From Paenibacillus glycanilyticus (GTDB lineage: Bacteria > Bacillota > Bacilli > Paenibacillales > Paenibacillaceae), in contig NZ_JAMBNP010000004.1 in NCBI RefSeq assembly GCF_023715145.1, positions 372,001 to 436,000 on the forward strand: 64,000 nt of DNA. The letters run 5' to 3'. Position numbers and translations under genes: made by a program. The notes beneath the pieces are model-generated. The model ran no database searches, had not been told where the DNA came from, and saw only the letters and a list, made by a program, of their open reading frames with translations. Positions 1-8,398 of this stretch are shown here, piece after piece. Each line of letters starts with the position of its first letter. The first letter of the stretch is position 1.

Positions 1-53
1 TAAGTAAGAAGTTCGCTGCCGACTTGCAGGTCTCCTTTAGGAGTAAACAAATT

Positions 54-818
54 TCATGCAAGCAAAATGGCTGCGCCTAGCATAGGCGTCAGCACCATGC
101 AGGTCTTGAGCATCAACGCGGGTACTCGCTTCGTAAACTTGGCTCCGATATACGCGCCCAGCACTGTGCCGATTACCACCGCAATCAGCAGCCGGATATC
201 CAGATAGCCAACCGTATAATAACCGGCTCCCCCTGCAAGGGCAATCGGCATGATAACCAGCATCGTTGTTCCGGCCGCGAACCTCATGGACAAGCCAAGA
301 ATAAGCATCAGCCCCAGCTGAATGAACGGCGTCGAGCCTATCCCGAACAAACCGGACAATGCCCCTGTAATTAGACCGATAGCAGCGGCAAATATATAGA
401 ACCTTAAACCGCTCGCCCGCATTGGCACCGCTGCTTCCTTACCGGCATGTTTGGCTTGGTACATCATTCTGAACCAAAGCGCGAGACCGGAGCTGAACAG
501 CATCCCCGAAGTCATCCAGCCTAATTGATCCTCGGGAATAAAAGAAGACCAGCTTGAGCTGACCCAGGCGCCAATCGCGCCCGACAGGCCAACGATGGCG
601 CCGGTCTTCAGCTTCATATTGCCTTCCCGGTAATGGCTGACCGATCCGGATAAAGAAGAGAAGAACATCGCGGCAAGAGCCGTACCCAAAGCCGTATGAA
701 TCGGATAACCAAACATGACGGTCAAGATCGCGATGATAAAGCCCGATCCCCCTGCCCCGACAAAGCCAAGCAAAAGCCCTAAGAAAAGCATCATAGCCGT
801 AACTTCAACAAGCATCAT
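54..818 (-). CDS. TauE/SafE-family sulfite/anion exporter
   Basis: A 254-residue, almost wholly hydrophobic protein with about eight predicted membrane segments. It has the glycine-rich N-terminal signature of the TauE/SafE (DUF81) family (GLLLGFVGAGGSGFI, about residues 15-29) and the second-half repeat GALSGLFGIGS near residue 155. Family members move sulfite, sulfoacetate or similar small anions across the cytoplasmic membrane; the substrate here cannot be read from sequence. The ATG at 818 follows GGAGGG at a 9-nt spacing. This SD overlaps the stop codon of the upstream esterase, so the two genes are probably translationally coupled in one operon. Confidence 0.9.
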   Translation of the reverse strand: MMLVEVTAMMLFLGLLLGFVGAGGSGFIIAILTVMFGYPIHTALGTALAAMFFSSLSGSVSHYREGNMKLKTGAIVGLSGAIGAWVSSSWSSFIPEDQLGWMTSGMLFSSGLALWFRMMYQAKHAGKEAAVPMRASGLRFYIFAAAIGLITGALSGLFGIGSTPFIQLGLMLILGLSMRFAAGTTMLVIMPIALAGGAGYYTVGYLDIRLLIAVVIGTVLGAYIGAKFTKRVPALMLKTCMVLTPMLGAAILLA

Positions 819-822
819 AACC

Positions 823-2292
823 TTATGCCCTCCAAACCTGATGCCCGCAAGCTATTCCAACAGGAGGGGTAAGCTTATCCTGAACGTGACTATCCAGATT
901 AAACATCAAAACCGATTGCTTATTATTATAATGAGGCCATATCGGCAGTTCAGAGGCATTGGGATCACCGGAACGAACAAATTGATTCCAGGCTAATCGC
1001 ATATGCGCAGCCAGCTGCCTTGCTTCAGCCGGTACATGGTGAGGATCATCCGTTAGGACTGATTGATCGCAAGCTGGATCCGCAGCATGATTAATCAGAC
1101 TTCCTTCATAGCCATGCGTTGCGCCAAGCGTTCCCCCATAGACAAGCCTGTACATCCATACCGGCGTTCCCGTCGAGGCAACAGCCTCAGCCAGCTGCAT
1201 CGAGCCGATCGTATAGAGATGCTCCGTTAACGCTTTACTCCAGGCCTTGTGTACCGGCAAAGTCTCCGAGTGGCGGCAAAACGTATCCCATGCGGCAAGC
1301 CGATTCTCGCCAAATAGCCTCTCGAGAGTACCCGCATCCGGCCTCTGAAGTCCCTGGTCATAAAAAATAAACAGGGTTGATTCATCTTCATTGGTCCCGA
1401 TCAGCAGCGGCGGAAGCTTCTCCGCTTCCTTAACCGATGCCAGCGGATTAAGTGGAATATGAATGCCGTCGGCAACCGGACCAAACATATGCAGGTTGCT
1501 TGAAGTATTCGGTCCAACTTTCATTTGGGCATCTATTAACTGCTTGGCGGGAAGCTCCAAAAGCTTTCCAGCCTCCTCGGGCCCAAGCCCCAATACATCC
1601 AATAACCTGCGAGTCGTTACGGAAGCCGTCTTCTTGTCTCTAATCGATTGGGTAGCGCCGCTTTGCGCAATCGCCCGATGAAACAATCCTTCGGCAGCTT
1701 TCATGGCATAAAGCGTTGCCGTGCATTTGGCGCCAGCGGAATTTCCGAGTACGGTGACGCGGCCGGGATCTCCGCCGAATGCCGCAATATTCGTCTGCAC
1801 CCAGCGCAGCGCGGCGAGAATATCCAGCATGCCGTTATTGCCCGAAGCTGCGTATTCTTCTCCAAGCACATCGCCTAGGTAAAGATAGCCTAACGCACCC
1901 AAGCGATAATTAATGGAGACGTAGACCATGCCATCCTCCGCGGCATAACGAGAACCGTCGCAATCCGCGCCTTTACCGGATATAAAGCCTCCGCCGTGAA
2001 TATAGACCATTACGGGCCGAAGCTGACCTACAGGACCAGCCGTCCATACATTGAGATTGAGGCAATCCTCCGAATGTTCAAGCTCCGGGAGCATGCTGTT
2101 CGGGTCAACATTCTGATGAGCGATTGGACCATACAGATTGCAATCCCTGACTCCTTCCCATGCCGGCGGCGGCTGAGGCGGCTTGAACCTGAGCTGCCCG
2201 GCTGGAGCGGCTGCATAAGGAATTCCTCTAAATACGAACGATCCGTTTAATGGAACGCCCTTTACTTGGCCAGACGAAGTTTGAATAATCAC
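823..2292 (-). CDS. Type-B carboxylesterase
   Basis: Alpha/beta-hydrolase of the carboxylesterase/para-nitrobenzyl esterase family, about 489 residues. Visible family marks are FRGIPYAAAP near the N-terminus, EDCLNLNVW, the oxyanion-hole stretch VYIHGGGF, the nucleophile elbow GNSAG, the acidic residue region NEDES and the late histidine GATHGYE. The open frame extends to 2622, but that extension is antisense to the LysR gene and unlike the family. The ATG at 2373 has no SD. The GTG at 2292 is preceded by GGGAG at about 9 nt and gives the usual family N-terminus (IIQTSSGQVKG), so I chose it. It lies in an operon with the TauE gene and is probably controlled by the divergent LysR gene. The substrate is unknown. 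Confidence 0.85.
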   Translation of the reverse strand: MIIQTSSGQVKGVPLNGSFVFRGIPYAAAPAGQLRFKPPQPPPAWEGVRDCNLYGPIAHQNVDPNSMLPELEHSEDCLNLNVWTAGPVGQLRPVMVYIHGGGFISGKGADCDGSRYAAEDGMVYVSINYRLGALGYLYLGDVLGEEYAASGNNGMLDILAALRWVQTNIAAFGGDPGRVTVLGNSAGAKCTATLYAMKAAEGLFHRAIAQSGATQSIRDKKTASVTTRRLLDVLGLGPEEAGKLLELPAKQLIDAQMKVGPNTSSNLHMFGPVADGIHIPLNPLASVKEAEKLPPLLIGTNEDESTLFIFYDQGLQRPDAGTLERLFGENRLAAWDTFCRHSETLPVHKAWSKALTEHLYTIGSMQLAEAVASTGTPVWMYRLVYGGTLGATHGYEGSLINHAADPACDQSVLTDDPHHVPAEARQLAAHMRLAWNQFVRSGDPNASELPIWPHYNNKQSVLMFNLDSHVQDKLTPPVGIACGHQVWRA

Positions 2293-2379
2293 TTGAACAA
2301 TTCTCCCATCCGAAAGTGTGATGTGACCATTATAGTCTTGAGAATCGATAAACTCTAATATATATTTAGGCATAACAAG

Positions 2380-2397
2380 CATAACCGTATAGTTATG
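2380..2397. promoter_or_regulatory. Palindromic operator between esterase and LysR genes
   Basis: CATAAC-N6-GTTATG, a perfect 6+6 inverted repeat, lies in the divergent esterase/LysR intergenic region. It contains the ATAAC...GTTAT form of the T-N11-A LysR box. By family precedent it is the likely binding site of the adjacent LysR protein; this is inference from position and symmetry. Confidence 0.6.
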
Positions 2398-2422
2398 ACA
2401 ATATGGAAGGTTGGTATAAATC

Positions 2423-3313
2423 ATGGAGCTCCTGCAATTGAAATACTTCCAGACGGCAGCCCGGATGCAGCATATGACGCAGGCTGCCCAGCGGCTGCAT
2501 ATCTCGCAACCGGCTCTTAGCAAAATGATCGGCTCCCTCGAAGCCGAGTTAGGCGTCAAGCTGTTCGAGCGAACCAACAAAACGATTCGCCTTAATGAGC
2601 AGGGCAAGCATTTTCTTAGCAAGGTCGATATCGCCCTTCAGGCACTGGAGGACGGGAAGCGGGAGCTGCAGGATTTCGCCCACGCTCCCTCCGAGTTTAT
2701 CACGCTTGATGTGAGGGTCTCCTCCCATCTGCTTCCGGGTCTGCTCGCCGAATACCGCAAGACAAAGCCGGACACGCAATTCCATCTGCTCCAGCATGCT
2801 TTGCCTGGCGACCATGCTTTTGAATTTGACTTATGCTTATCGGACGGCGCGGCTCCGCCTTCTGGCTGCAACTCGGTCTCTTTGCTCCGGGAAGCCATTG
2901 TTGCCGCTCTCCCTTCCGATCACCGTTTAGCGAAGCGGGACTGGATCAGCCTAGAGGAGCTGAAGGAGGAAAGATTCATCAGTCTCCCTCCCGGCAAATC
3001 GCTCCGCGAAACGACGGATGCCTTCTGCCGGCTTGCCGGCTTCACCCCTCTCATCCAGTTCGAGAGTGACGATCCGGCAACCGTCCGCGGTCTTATTCGG
3101 GCTGGTCAAGGTGTGGCTTTTCTCCCGGCGATTACTTGGGGCGGGTCAACCGGACCGGATGTGGTAACAATCCCGCTGCTGGAAGGCTATTGCGAACGTT
3201 CTATCTCTCTTCACTGGCCAAAAGGGCGGTATCTGACTCAAGCCGCTTCATCCTTCCGCGATTGCATCATCCGGTACTTTGCTGAATTGGAGAGCGCTTA
3301 TTCCAAAGAATGA
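2423..3313 (+). CDS. LysR-family transcriptional regulator
   Basis: A 296-residue LysR protein. It has an N-terminal winged helix (residues 1-60: LQLKYFQTAARMQHMTQAAQRLHISQPALSKMI in outline, with the typical AQRLHISQPALS recognition helix), a linker helix, then a periplasmic-binding-like effector domain from about residue 90 to 290. It is divergent from the carboxylesterase/TauE operon, with a perfect palindrome between them, so it most likely senses a small molecule and controls that operon and itself. GGAAGG lies 12 nt before the ATG. The 3' end overlaps the convergent helD gene by 16 bp. Confidence 0.9.
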   Translation: MELLQLKYFQTAARMQHMTQAAQRLHISQPALSKMIGSLEAELGVKLFERTNKTIRLNEQGKHFLSKVDIALQALEDGKRELQDFAHAPSEFITLDVRVSSHLLPGLLAEYRKTKPDTQFHLLQHALPGDHAFEFDLCLSDGAAPPSGCNSVSLLREAIVAALPSDHRLAKRDWISLEELKEERFISLPPGKSLRETTDAFCRLAGFTPLIQFESDDPATVRGLIRAGQGVAFLPAITWGGSTGPDVVTIPLLEGYCERSISLHWPKGRYLTQAASSFRDCIIRYFAELESAYSKE

Positions 3314-5724
3314 ACCTCATACAGCTCTTTGCTTAAGGAGCTTAGATAAGGAGCCCATTCCCCGCAGATGTAGAGATTGAGCTGATGCATCGCGCGCGTA
3401 CAAGCCGTATAGAAAAGCTTTCTTTCGCTTTCGCGGTTATAGACCTTGGACGATGCATCATAGATCAGCACGGCATCAAATTCGACTCCTTTGGCCAGGT
3501 ACGCCGGGATAACCATGATACCGGACTCGAAGATAAGAGTTTCTGAAGTAACAAGGCGAACTCCATCCACCCCGCTCGACTTAAGCGCCTCATAAGCCTC
3601 CCTGCTTTCGGCTGCATTCTTCGTAATGACAGCAATGGAACCGTTGCCTTCCGCCTTGAGCGCTCCCAAATCATACACAAGCTGCCGAACCAATCCTTCA
3701 CGGCTTCCTGCCGTTGTGATCAACGGCTTTCTGCCATGACGCTCGAATGGCACAATCTCCTCTCCGCCCGGGAGCATGACGCGCGTGAACTCCACAATCT
3801 CTTTGGTCGACCGATAGCTTCGCAGGAGCGGGATTATAGTCGTATTCTCCTCTCCGTACAGCCGTACAAGAGGCGTGTCGCCGCCCTGCAGCTTCGAAGA
3901 TTGCGTAAATATCGCCTGCCCGAAATCGCCAAGAACCGTCATGCGGGCATTCGGGAACAGCTTCTTCAGAAACGCATATTGGAACGGAGAATAATCCTGG
4001 CCTTCGTCCACGAAGATATGCCTCACGATCGTGTTCATTCTGGAGCCTTCAATTAACTCCTTCAGGAACAGATACGGCGTTGCATCCTCGTAGAACAGTT
4101 CTTTATTGCTCAGCTTCTCCTTCGTTTGTCCGCAAATTTCCGACCAGCTTGCCGGTATGTCGGACTCGCCGGTCATCCTGCGGAAAGACGCTTCATCTTC
4201 GTCAAACAGCTGGGCGTACAGCCCGTTCACATCAACGAACTCCATTTTGTTCACCATCCGGCGCAATGGCTTGAAGTGCTCCTTCACGATCATTTGGCGA
4301 AGCAAATCCTCCTGCTGCTCGGAGAAGTCAAATACGCTATCCTCTCCCTGATTCGTAAATTTGTGAGCGCGGTCCAGCGCTTTCGCATAACGTTCGGAGA
4401 CATCAAACAACTCCTCATCGCGCTGGAACCTCCTCAATATCTCGCCGTAAGCTTCTACGTATTGTTCCGTATCGAGATAATCAAGCTCCCGGTCGACCCA
4501 CTCCGCCATCAGCTCATGGCGCGCGAGCTTTTTCAGCTCCTTCAATATCCATTCCTGAAACAGGATAATCCGGTTAGCAAGCCGGACGGAAGCATCGTAG
4601 CTGTAAAATTGCTTGGACATTTGCTCTGCCGTAATCAGATCGCGGTCCCGGAAACGAATACTCTTAAACCTCATGCCTTCCTTGCTTAACCATCCGGCAT
4701 AACGCTGCAGCGAAATGAGGAATGCCTCCGATGCTTTATATCGGATGCCGTCAATCCGTGCATCGTACCCATCGGCAGCCTCCTGCGTCAGCACGTATTC
4801 GATCTGCTCGAACGGATCCTCCAGCCGCATCGTTTCCCCAAGCCAATAAGCAAGATATTCCTGAAAGGTCGTTTGCTGCATATTTTCCTCGCCGAGCTCC
4901 GGAAGCACGGTAGATACATAACTGTTGAACATCGGATTTGGCGAGAAGAGCACAATCTGATCGGCTGTGAGCCGATCCCTGTATTTGTAAAGCAAATACG
5001 CTGCACGCTGAAGAGCGGCAGAGGTTTTCCCGCTTCCGGCCGCCCCCTGCACGATCAGCATCCGGCTGCTATCATTGCGAATAATCGCGTTTTGTTCCTT
5101 TTGAATGGTGGCCACAATGCTTTTCATCTGGTTATTGGCACCTTGACCAAGCACCTGCTGCAGCATCGAATCCCCTATCGTTACGCTGGCATCGAAGAAA
5201 TTAACAAGCTCCCCGTCTTTAATCTGATACTGCCGCTTGAGCTCCATATTGCCCGTAATCCTGCCGCCCGGTGTAGTGTACGAGGCCGGTCCGGGAGAAT
5301 AATCGTAATACAGGCTTGCGATTGGCGTCCGCCAGTCATAGACCAGGAAGTTCATTCCGTCAGATGCAAGGAAAGACGATAATCCGATGTAGACCTGCTC
5401 AGCCTCTTGAATTCCATCCTCCTTGAAGTCAATCCGTCCAAAATACGGCGATTTTATGAGCCGCTTTAAGCTTTTCCATTGCTGCTGCCGTCTCTCATGC
5501 GTCCGCTCCCGTTCGGATAACAAGGCTGCCTGCTGATTGATGCTGAAAAAGGTTTCCTCGAAATCTTCATCCGTGCTCGTATTGACGGTTACTTCCTCCC
5601 AGAAGTGCCTGCGTATATTCGAGGCCTGACCATACAGCTGCGTCACCTCCGGTTCCAGCTCCGCAATTTTTTCTTTAAGCTTCTCTTTGACTTCATTTAG
5701 CCGGTTTTGCTCCGTCTCCATCAT
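3298..5724 (-). CDS. helD: HelD-type RNA polymerase recycling ATPase (UvrD-like helicase)
   Basis: About 808 residues. It has an N-terminal coiled coil (roughly residues 5-45) followed by a superfamily-1 ATPase: Walker A GAAGSGKT near residue 230, the DEGQDYSPFQ motif II, and C-terminal UvrD-like motifs (LRSYRST; FYTACTRAMHQL). HelD proteins bind RNA polymerase, pry it off DNA and help recycle stalled complexes; in several Gram-positives they also contribute to rifamycin tolerance. The frame opens with a GTG at 5736 that lies too close to the AAGGAG SD, so the ATG at 5724 is preferred (ATG at 5721 is possible). It is a monocistronic unit convergent with the LysR gene. Confidence 0.9.
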   Translation of the reverse strand: MMETEQNRLNEVKEKLKEKIAELEPEVTQLYGQASNIRRHFWEEVTVNTSTDEDFEETFFSINQQAALLSERERTHERRQQQWKSLKRLIKSPYFGRIDFKEDGIQEAEQVYIGLSSFLASDGMNFLVYDWRTPIASLYYDYSPGPASYTTPGGRITGNMELKRQYQIKDGELVNFFDASVTIGDSMLQQVLGQGANNQMKSIVATIQKEQNAIIRNDSSRMLIVQGAAGSGKTSAALQRAAYLLYKYRDRLTADQIVLFSPNPMFNSYVSTVLPELGEENMQQTTFQEYLAYWLGETMRLEDPFEQIEYVLTQEAADGYDARIDGIRYKASEAFLISLQRYAGWLSKEGMRFKSIRFRDRDLITAEQMSKQFYSYDASVRLANRIILFQEWILKELKKLARHELMAEWVDRELDYLDTEQYVEAYGEILRRFQRDEELFDVSERYAKALDRAHKFTNQGEDSVFDFSEQQEDLLRQMIVKEHFKPLRRMVNKMEFVDVNGLYAQLFDEDEASFRRMTGESDIPASWSEICGQTKEKLSNKELFYEDATPYLFLKELIEGSRMNTIVRHIFVDEGQDYSPFQYAFLKKLFPNARMTVLGDFGQAIFTQSSKLQGGDTPLVRLYGEENTTIIPLLRSYRSTKEIVEFTRVMLPGGEEIVPFERHGRKPLITTAGSREGLVRQLVYDLGALKAEGNGSIAVITKNAAESREAYEALKSSGVDGVRLVTSETLIFESGIMVIPAYLAKGVEFDAVLIYDASSKVYNRESERKLFYTACTRAMHQLNLYICGEWAPYLSSLSKELYEVHSLE

Positions 5725-5775
5725 AAATATAAACACACTCCTTCTCGATTATAAAAAAATCTCGAAAATAAACGT

Positions 5776-5945
5776 TTGACATTTGACAACCCGCAGCGCC
5801 GCATGGTATTATAAAAGTGTAGATAAGATGTTCTAATTATGTCTTATTAAAATTACGGCTCAGAGATCTTTTTACTATAGCATGATTCTTTATGATGTGC
5901 AATCATTTGTAGACCCCTGTTCTCTAGACAGGGGTCTTTCTATTT
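5776..5945 (+). ncRNA. Orphan promoter-terminator unit, candidate small RNA
   Basis: On the + strand, TTGACA (5783-5788) is followed after 18 nt by TATTAT (5807-5812), a near-consensus vegetative promoter; a second TTGACA starts at 5776. About 100 nt downstream lies a strong intrinsic terminator (5911-5937, 10-bp stem AGACCCCTGT/ACAGGGGTCT, 7-nt loop, then T-rich). No credible ORF lies between, and the next gene (ABC-F) is on the opposite strand. The predicted transcript is about 120-130 nt, from near 5819. It is between divergent helD and convergent ABC-F. I do not recognise the family. Confidence 0.5.
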
Positions 5946-5956
5946 GCACCGTGCAA

Positions 5957-5991
5957 AAGGCCGCCCCTCTTCATAAAGGGCGGCCTCTTGC
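5957..5991 (-). terminator. Terminator of the ABC-F gene
   Basis: GC-rich hairpin GAGGCCGCCC...GGGGCGGCC followed by a short T run on the minus strand, immediately after the ABC-F stop codon. Confidence 0.75.
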
Positions 5992-6007
5992 CGTACGCCG
6001 GCAGACA

Positions 6008-7486
6008 TCACAGCTCGACGATTTTGGTTGCGATATTTTCGCAGAACGCGCGGTCATGCTCCACGAACAATATTGTCGGCTGATGCTCCAGCAGCAGGTC
6101 CTCGATCTGCATGCGGGAGATAACGTCAATAAAGTTAAGCGGTTCATCCCATATATGCAAATGAGCTTTCTCGGATAAGCTTTTTGCGATCAGTACCTTC
6201 TTCTTTTGTCCTCCGCTGAAGGCGGAGATATCCTTCTCGAACTGTACTCTGGAGAAATCCAGCTTACGGAGGATCGCCTTAAACAGACTTTCGTCAATTC
6301 CATTGTCCCTCGCGTAATCCGTCAAATTCCCTTGCAGATGGGACGTATCTTGAGAGACATACGAGATTTTCAGCTGGCTCCCTTTGCGGAACGTTCCGGA
6401 ATAAGTCAGGTCCTCCCCGCAAATGAGCTTAATAAGGCTGGACTTGCCGGAACCGTTCTTGCCGGACAACGCGATGCGTTCCCCTTGCTCAATCGTGAAG
6501 CTGATATCCGAGCATACTTCCTTCTCGCCGTAATAGATCGAGACATGCTCCAGCTCGACAAGCTGGGGCTTATGATAAGGCAGCTGCGATATCTTCAAGC
6601 TCTCCGAGCTCTCGAGGTTCCGGAGCAGCTTGGATTTCTCTTCAATAGCGGATTGCTGTCTCTGCTCCATCGATTTCGAGCGCTTCATCATTTTCGCCGC
6701 TTTATGCCCGATATACCCTTTATCCACTTTGGAGCCGGAGTTTCTTGTGCCGTTTTTGGACTTCTCTACCTCATGCGACCAGTTATTCGTGCGTTTGGCT
6801 GCTTCGTTCAGCCGCTTGATATCTTTCCTGAGTTTATCATTCTCAGACAGCTCATAGTTATCCTGCCGCTCCTTGTTCTCCCACCAGTCGGAGAAATTGC
6901 CTTTCTGAATCTCGATATTCGTCCTGTTGATGGTAAGAATATGGTCAACGCAGTTATCCAGGAAAGTTCGGTCATGGGAGACCAGGATGAAGCCGTTCTT
7001 GCTATTCAAATATTGGCTGACCAGCTTTCTTGCGTTCATATCCAGATGGTTGGTCGGTTCGTCAATCAGCAGGAAGCTGTTCTCTTTCAGAAACAAGGCT
7101 GCAAGCAGTACTTTCGTCTGTTCCCCGTTAGATAAGGTATCAAACGGCCGGTACAACACATCATCGGATACCTGAAGCAGCGTCAATTCGCGAATAAACT
7201 CCCACTGCTGATAATCCGGATAAATCTCCTCGACGACATCAGTCGTCAGATATTCCGGATGCTCCACATGGAACGGGAAATATTCAAAGCTTACGCTTGA
7301 CGAGATATTCCCGCTGTATTCGTACTTGCCAAGCAGCAGGTTCATAAAGGTGGTCTTCCCTCTGCCGTTCCGTCCTGTAAAACCAAGCTTCCAGTCCGTA
7401 TCGATCTGAAAGCTTACATGTTCAAAAATATTATCGTAGCTGCCGTCATGGGCAAACGTAAGGTTTGTAACGTTAATCAGTGACAT
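6008..7486 (-). CDS. Lsa/VmlR-like ABC-F ribosomal protection protein
   Basis: A 492-residue protein with two ABC cassettes and no membrane segments. Cassette 1 has Walker A GRNGRGKT (residues 38-45), signature LSNGEQT and Walker B LLIDEPTNHLD. A charged linker of about 90 residues (KRLNEAAKRTNNWSHEVEKS region) follows, then cassette 2 with GKNGSGKSS, FSGGQKKK and WDEPLNFID. The WDEPLNFID form and the length match the Lsa group, which displaces lincosamides, streptogramin A and pleuromutilins from the ribosomal peptidyl-transferase centre. Predicted role: intrinsic resistance to such drugs. It is monocistronic, behind a roughly 250-nt attenuator leader. The drug spectrum cannot be read from sequence. 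Confidence 0.85.
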   Translation of the reverse strand: MSLINVTNLTFAHDGSYDNIFEHVSFQIDTDWKLGFTGRNGRGKTTFMNLLLGKYEYSGNISSSVSFEYFPFHVEHPEYLTTDVVEEIYPDYQQWEFIRELTLLQVSDDVLYRPFDTLSNGEQTKVLLAALFLKENSFLLIDEPTNHLDMNARKLVSQYLNSKNGFILVSHDRTFLDNCVDHILTINRTNIEIQKGNFSDWWENKERQDNYELSENDKLRKDIKRLNEAAKRTNNWSHEVEKSKNGTRNSGSKVDKGYIGHKAAKMMKRSKSMEQRQQSAIEEKSKLLRNLESSESLKISQLPYHKPQLVELEHVSIYYGEKEVCSDISFTIEQGERIALSGKNGSGKSSLIKLICGEDLTYSGTFRKGSQLKISYVSQDTSHLQGNLTDYARDNGIDESLFKAILRKLDFSRVQFEKDISAFSGGQKKKVLIAKSLSEKAHLHIWDEPLNFIDVISRMQIEDLLLEHQPTILFVEHDRAFCENIATKIVEL

Positions 7487-7511
7487 CTGAATTCCCCCCG
7501 TAAATCAAAAA

Positions 7512-7543
7512 GAGCTGCAAGAAAGTTACCTTTCTCACAGCTC
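7512..7543 (-). terminator. Leader attenuator terminator of the ABC-F gene
   Basis: On the minus strand a 14-bp stem (GAGCTGTGAGAAAG pairing with CTTTCTTGCAGCTC, two wobbles) with loop GTAA is followed by TTTTT, about 20 nt before the ABC-F start codon. It is a textbook intrinsic terminator placed upstream of the gene it serves. GTAACTTTC in its loop and 3' arm (7521-7529) is exactly complementary to GAAAGTTAC in the upstream ORF (7618-7626), which gives an alternative antiterminator pairing. Confidence 0.85.
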
Positions 7544-7592
7544 AAATAATACGGCTAATCCAGCCCCTGCGCGTACACAGGGATAGACAGGG

Positions 7593-7694
7593 TTATTCAT
7601 TGAGTGAAAAAGATGTAGTAACTTTCCCGCGCATAAAAAAATAAAACAACCCTAATCGCTGAAGGCTCTGGTTAGTTTTATTGATTTTTATCAT
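7593..7694 (-). CDS. 33-residue leader peptide upstream of the ABC-F gene
   Basis: Short ORF beginning MIKINKTNQSLQRL and ending TTSFSLNE, with an aromatic run LFYFF at residues 16-20. AGGA lies about 11 nt before its ATG. It overlaps hairpin 1 (7640-7682, codons 5-19) and contains the GAAAGTTAC antiterminator segment (codons 23-26). Position and base pairing suggest a regulatory leader peptide: the position of a drug-stalled ribosome would set transcription into the ABC-F gene. Translation is not proven. Confidence 0.6.
   Translation of the reverse strand: MIKINKTNQSLQRLGLFYFFMRGKVTTSFSLNE
7640..7682 (-). terminator. First leader hairpin with T tract, inside the leader ORF
   Basis: AATAAAACTAACC pairs with GGGTTGTTTTATT (about 12 bp with one bulge), followed by seven T residues on the minus strand. 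It is a plausible intrinsic terminator that would fold only if no ribosome is translating the leader ORF. Confidence 0.6.
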
Positions 7695-7742
7695 CGCAAG
7701 AAAATCCTACATTTCTTCAACCCCAATCCTTAAATTACAGGT

Positions 7743-7771
7743 ATCTTAACATACCCGTTGTTCGAATTCAA
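7743..7771 (-). promoter_or_regulatory. Promoter of the ABC-F leader transcript
   Basis: TTGAAT (7766-7771), a 17-nt spacer, then TAAGAT (7743-7748) preceded by an extended -10 TG. This is a good vegetative promoter about 50 nt upstream of the leader peptide start. It overlaps the 3' end of the upstream hydrolase gene. Confidence 0.7.
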
Positions 7772-8382
7772 CCGATGGATTTGAAAAAATGTAGCATTTT
7801 CCCAAAGGCTTCATCCGCCGAGGCTTGGACATACTTAGCGGAATACGGATCGCTGAACCCGTGCTGACCGCTTGATTTATGCACTTGTACCCCCGGTTTA
7901 TCCTGCAGATCCGCGATCAGTTGATCCACGTCAAAGGATGGCTCTGACTCCGGATAGAACAATAAAGCCGGACAAGCTGGAATTATCTCCTTGTAGCTCC
8001 GGATCCGGGAACCATAGTATCCTGCCGCGCCGGAGATATTCGGATTCGTGCTGCACATCCAGGCAGCCGTTGCTCCAACGCTGAACCCAACCACGTAGAC
8101 ATTCCGGTAACGATGCTTCAGCTCCCCGGCTAATTGAAGGATGGTTGAGGCCGCCTTTTCAAATCCGACATGGGACATAAAATAGCTGTATGCCTCCTGC
8201 TCCTGTTCATAGGGAAAAGGTTCACCCCGATTAAGCAGATCCGGTCCAAAAACATCATAGCCGTGCTTCGCGAGTGCTGAACATATCGAAGAAAGATGAT
8301 TATTCAATCCATAAATCTCATGAACGACAAGGATTGCGTCTTCGGAACGGTTTCTGATCTCAATCATCGTTGTTGTCGTCAT
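7768..8382 (-). CDS. Dienelactone hydrolase family protein
   Basis: About 204 residues with a small alpha/beta-hydrolase fold: VVHEIYGLN (oxyanion region, with the Glu typical of dienelactone hydrolases), GYDVFGPDLL, the nucleophile elbow GFSVGA (Ser in place of the Cys of classical DLH), the late acid region YPESEPSFD and the HGFSDP histidine. The frame is open to 8601, but that part is antisense-like lysine/arginine-rich sequence inside the PBP gene. The ATG at 8382 follows GAGGA at good spacing, and that SD straddles the PBP stop at 8399, so the gene is coupled to the PBP gene. The substrate is unknown. Confidence 0.8.
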   Translation of the reverse strand: MTTTTMIEIRNRSEDAILVVHEIYGLNNHLSSICSALAKHGYDVFGPDLLNRGEPFPYEQEQEAYSYFMSHVGFEKAASTILQLAGELKHRYRNVYVVGFSVGATAAWMCSTNPNISGAAGYYGSRIRSYKEIIPACPALLFYPESEPSFDVDQLIADLQDKPGVQVHKSSGQHGFSDPYSAKYVQASADEAFGKMLHFFKSIG

Positions 8383-8398
8383 CCTAATCCTCTTTTCC

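Noticed and set aside
2293..2622. N-terminal extension of the esterase frame to 2622
   Set aside because: It is antisense to the LysR coding region, cysteine/arginine-rich and unlike the esterase family; a GTG with an SD at 2292 explains the start.
5882..6178. ORF starting inside the candidate small RNA on the + strand
   Set aside because: It runs through two terminators and antisense to the ABC-F gene, with no SD.
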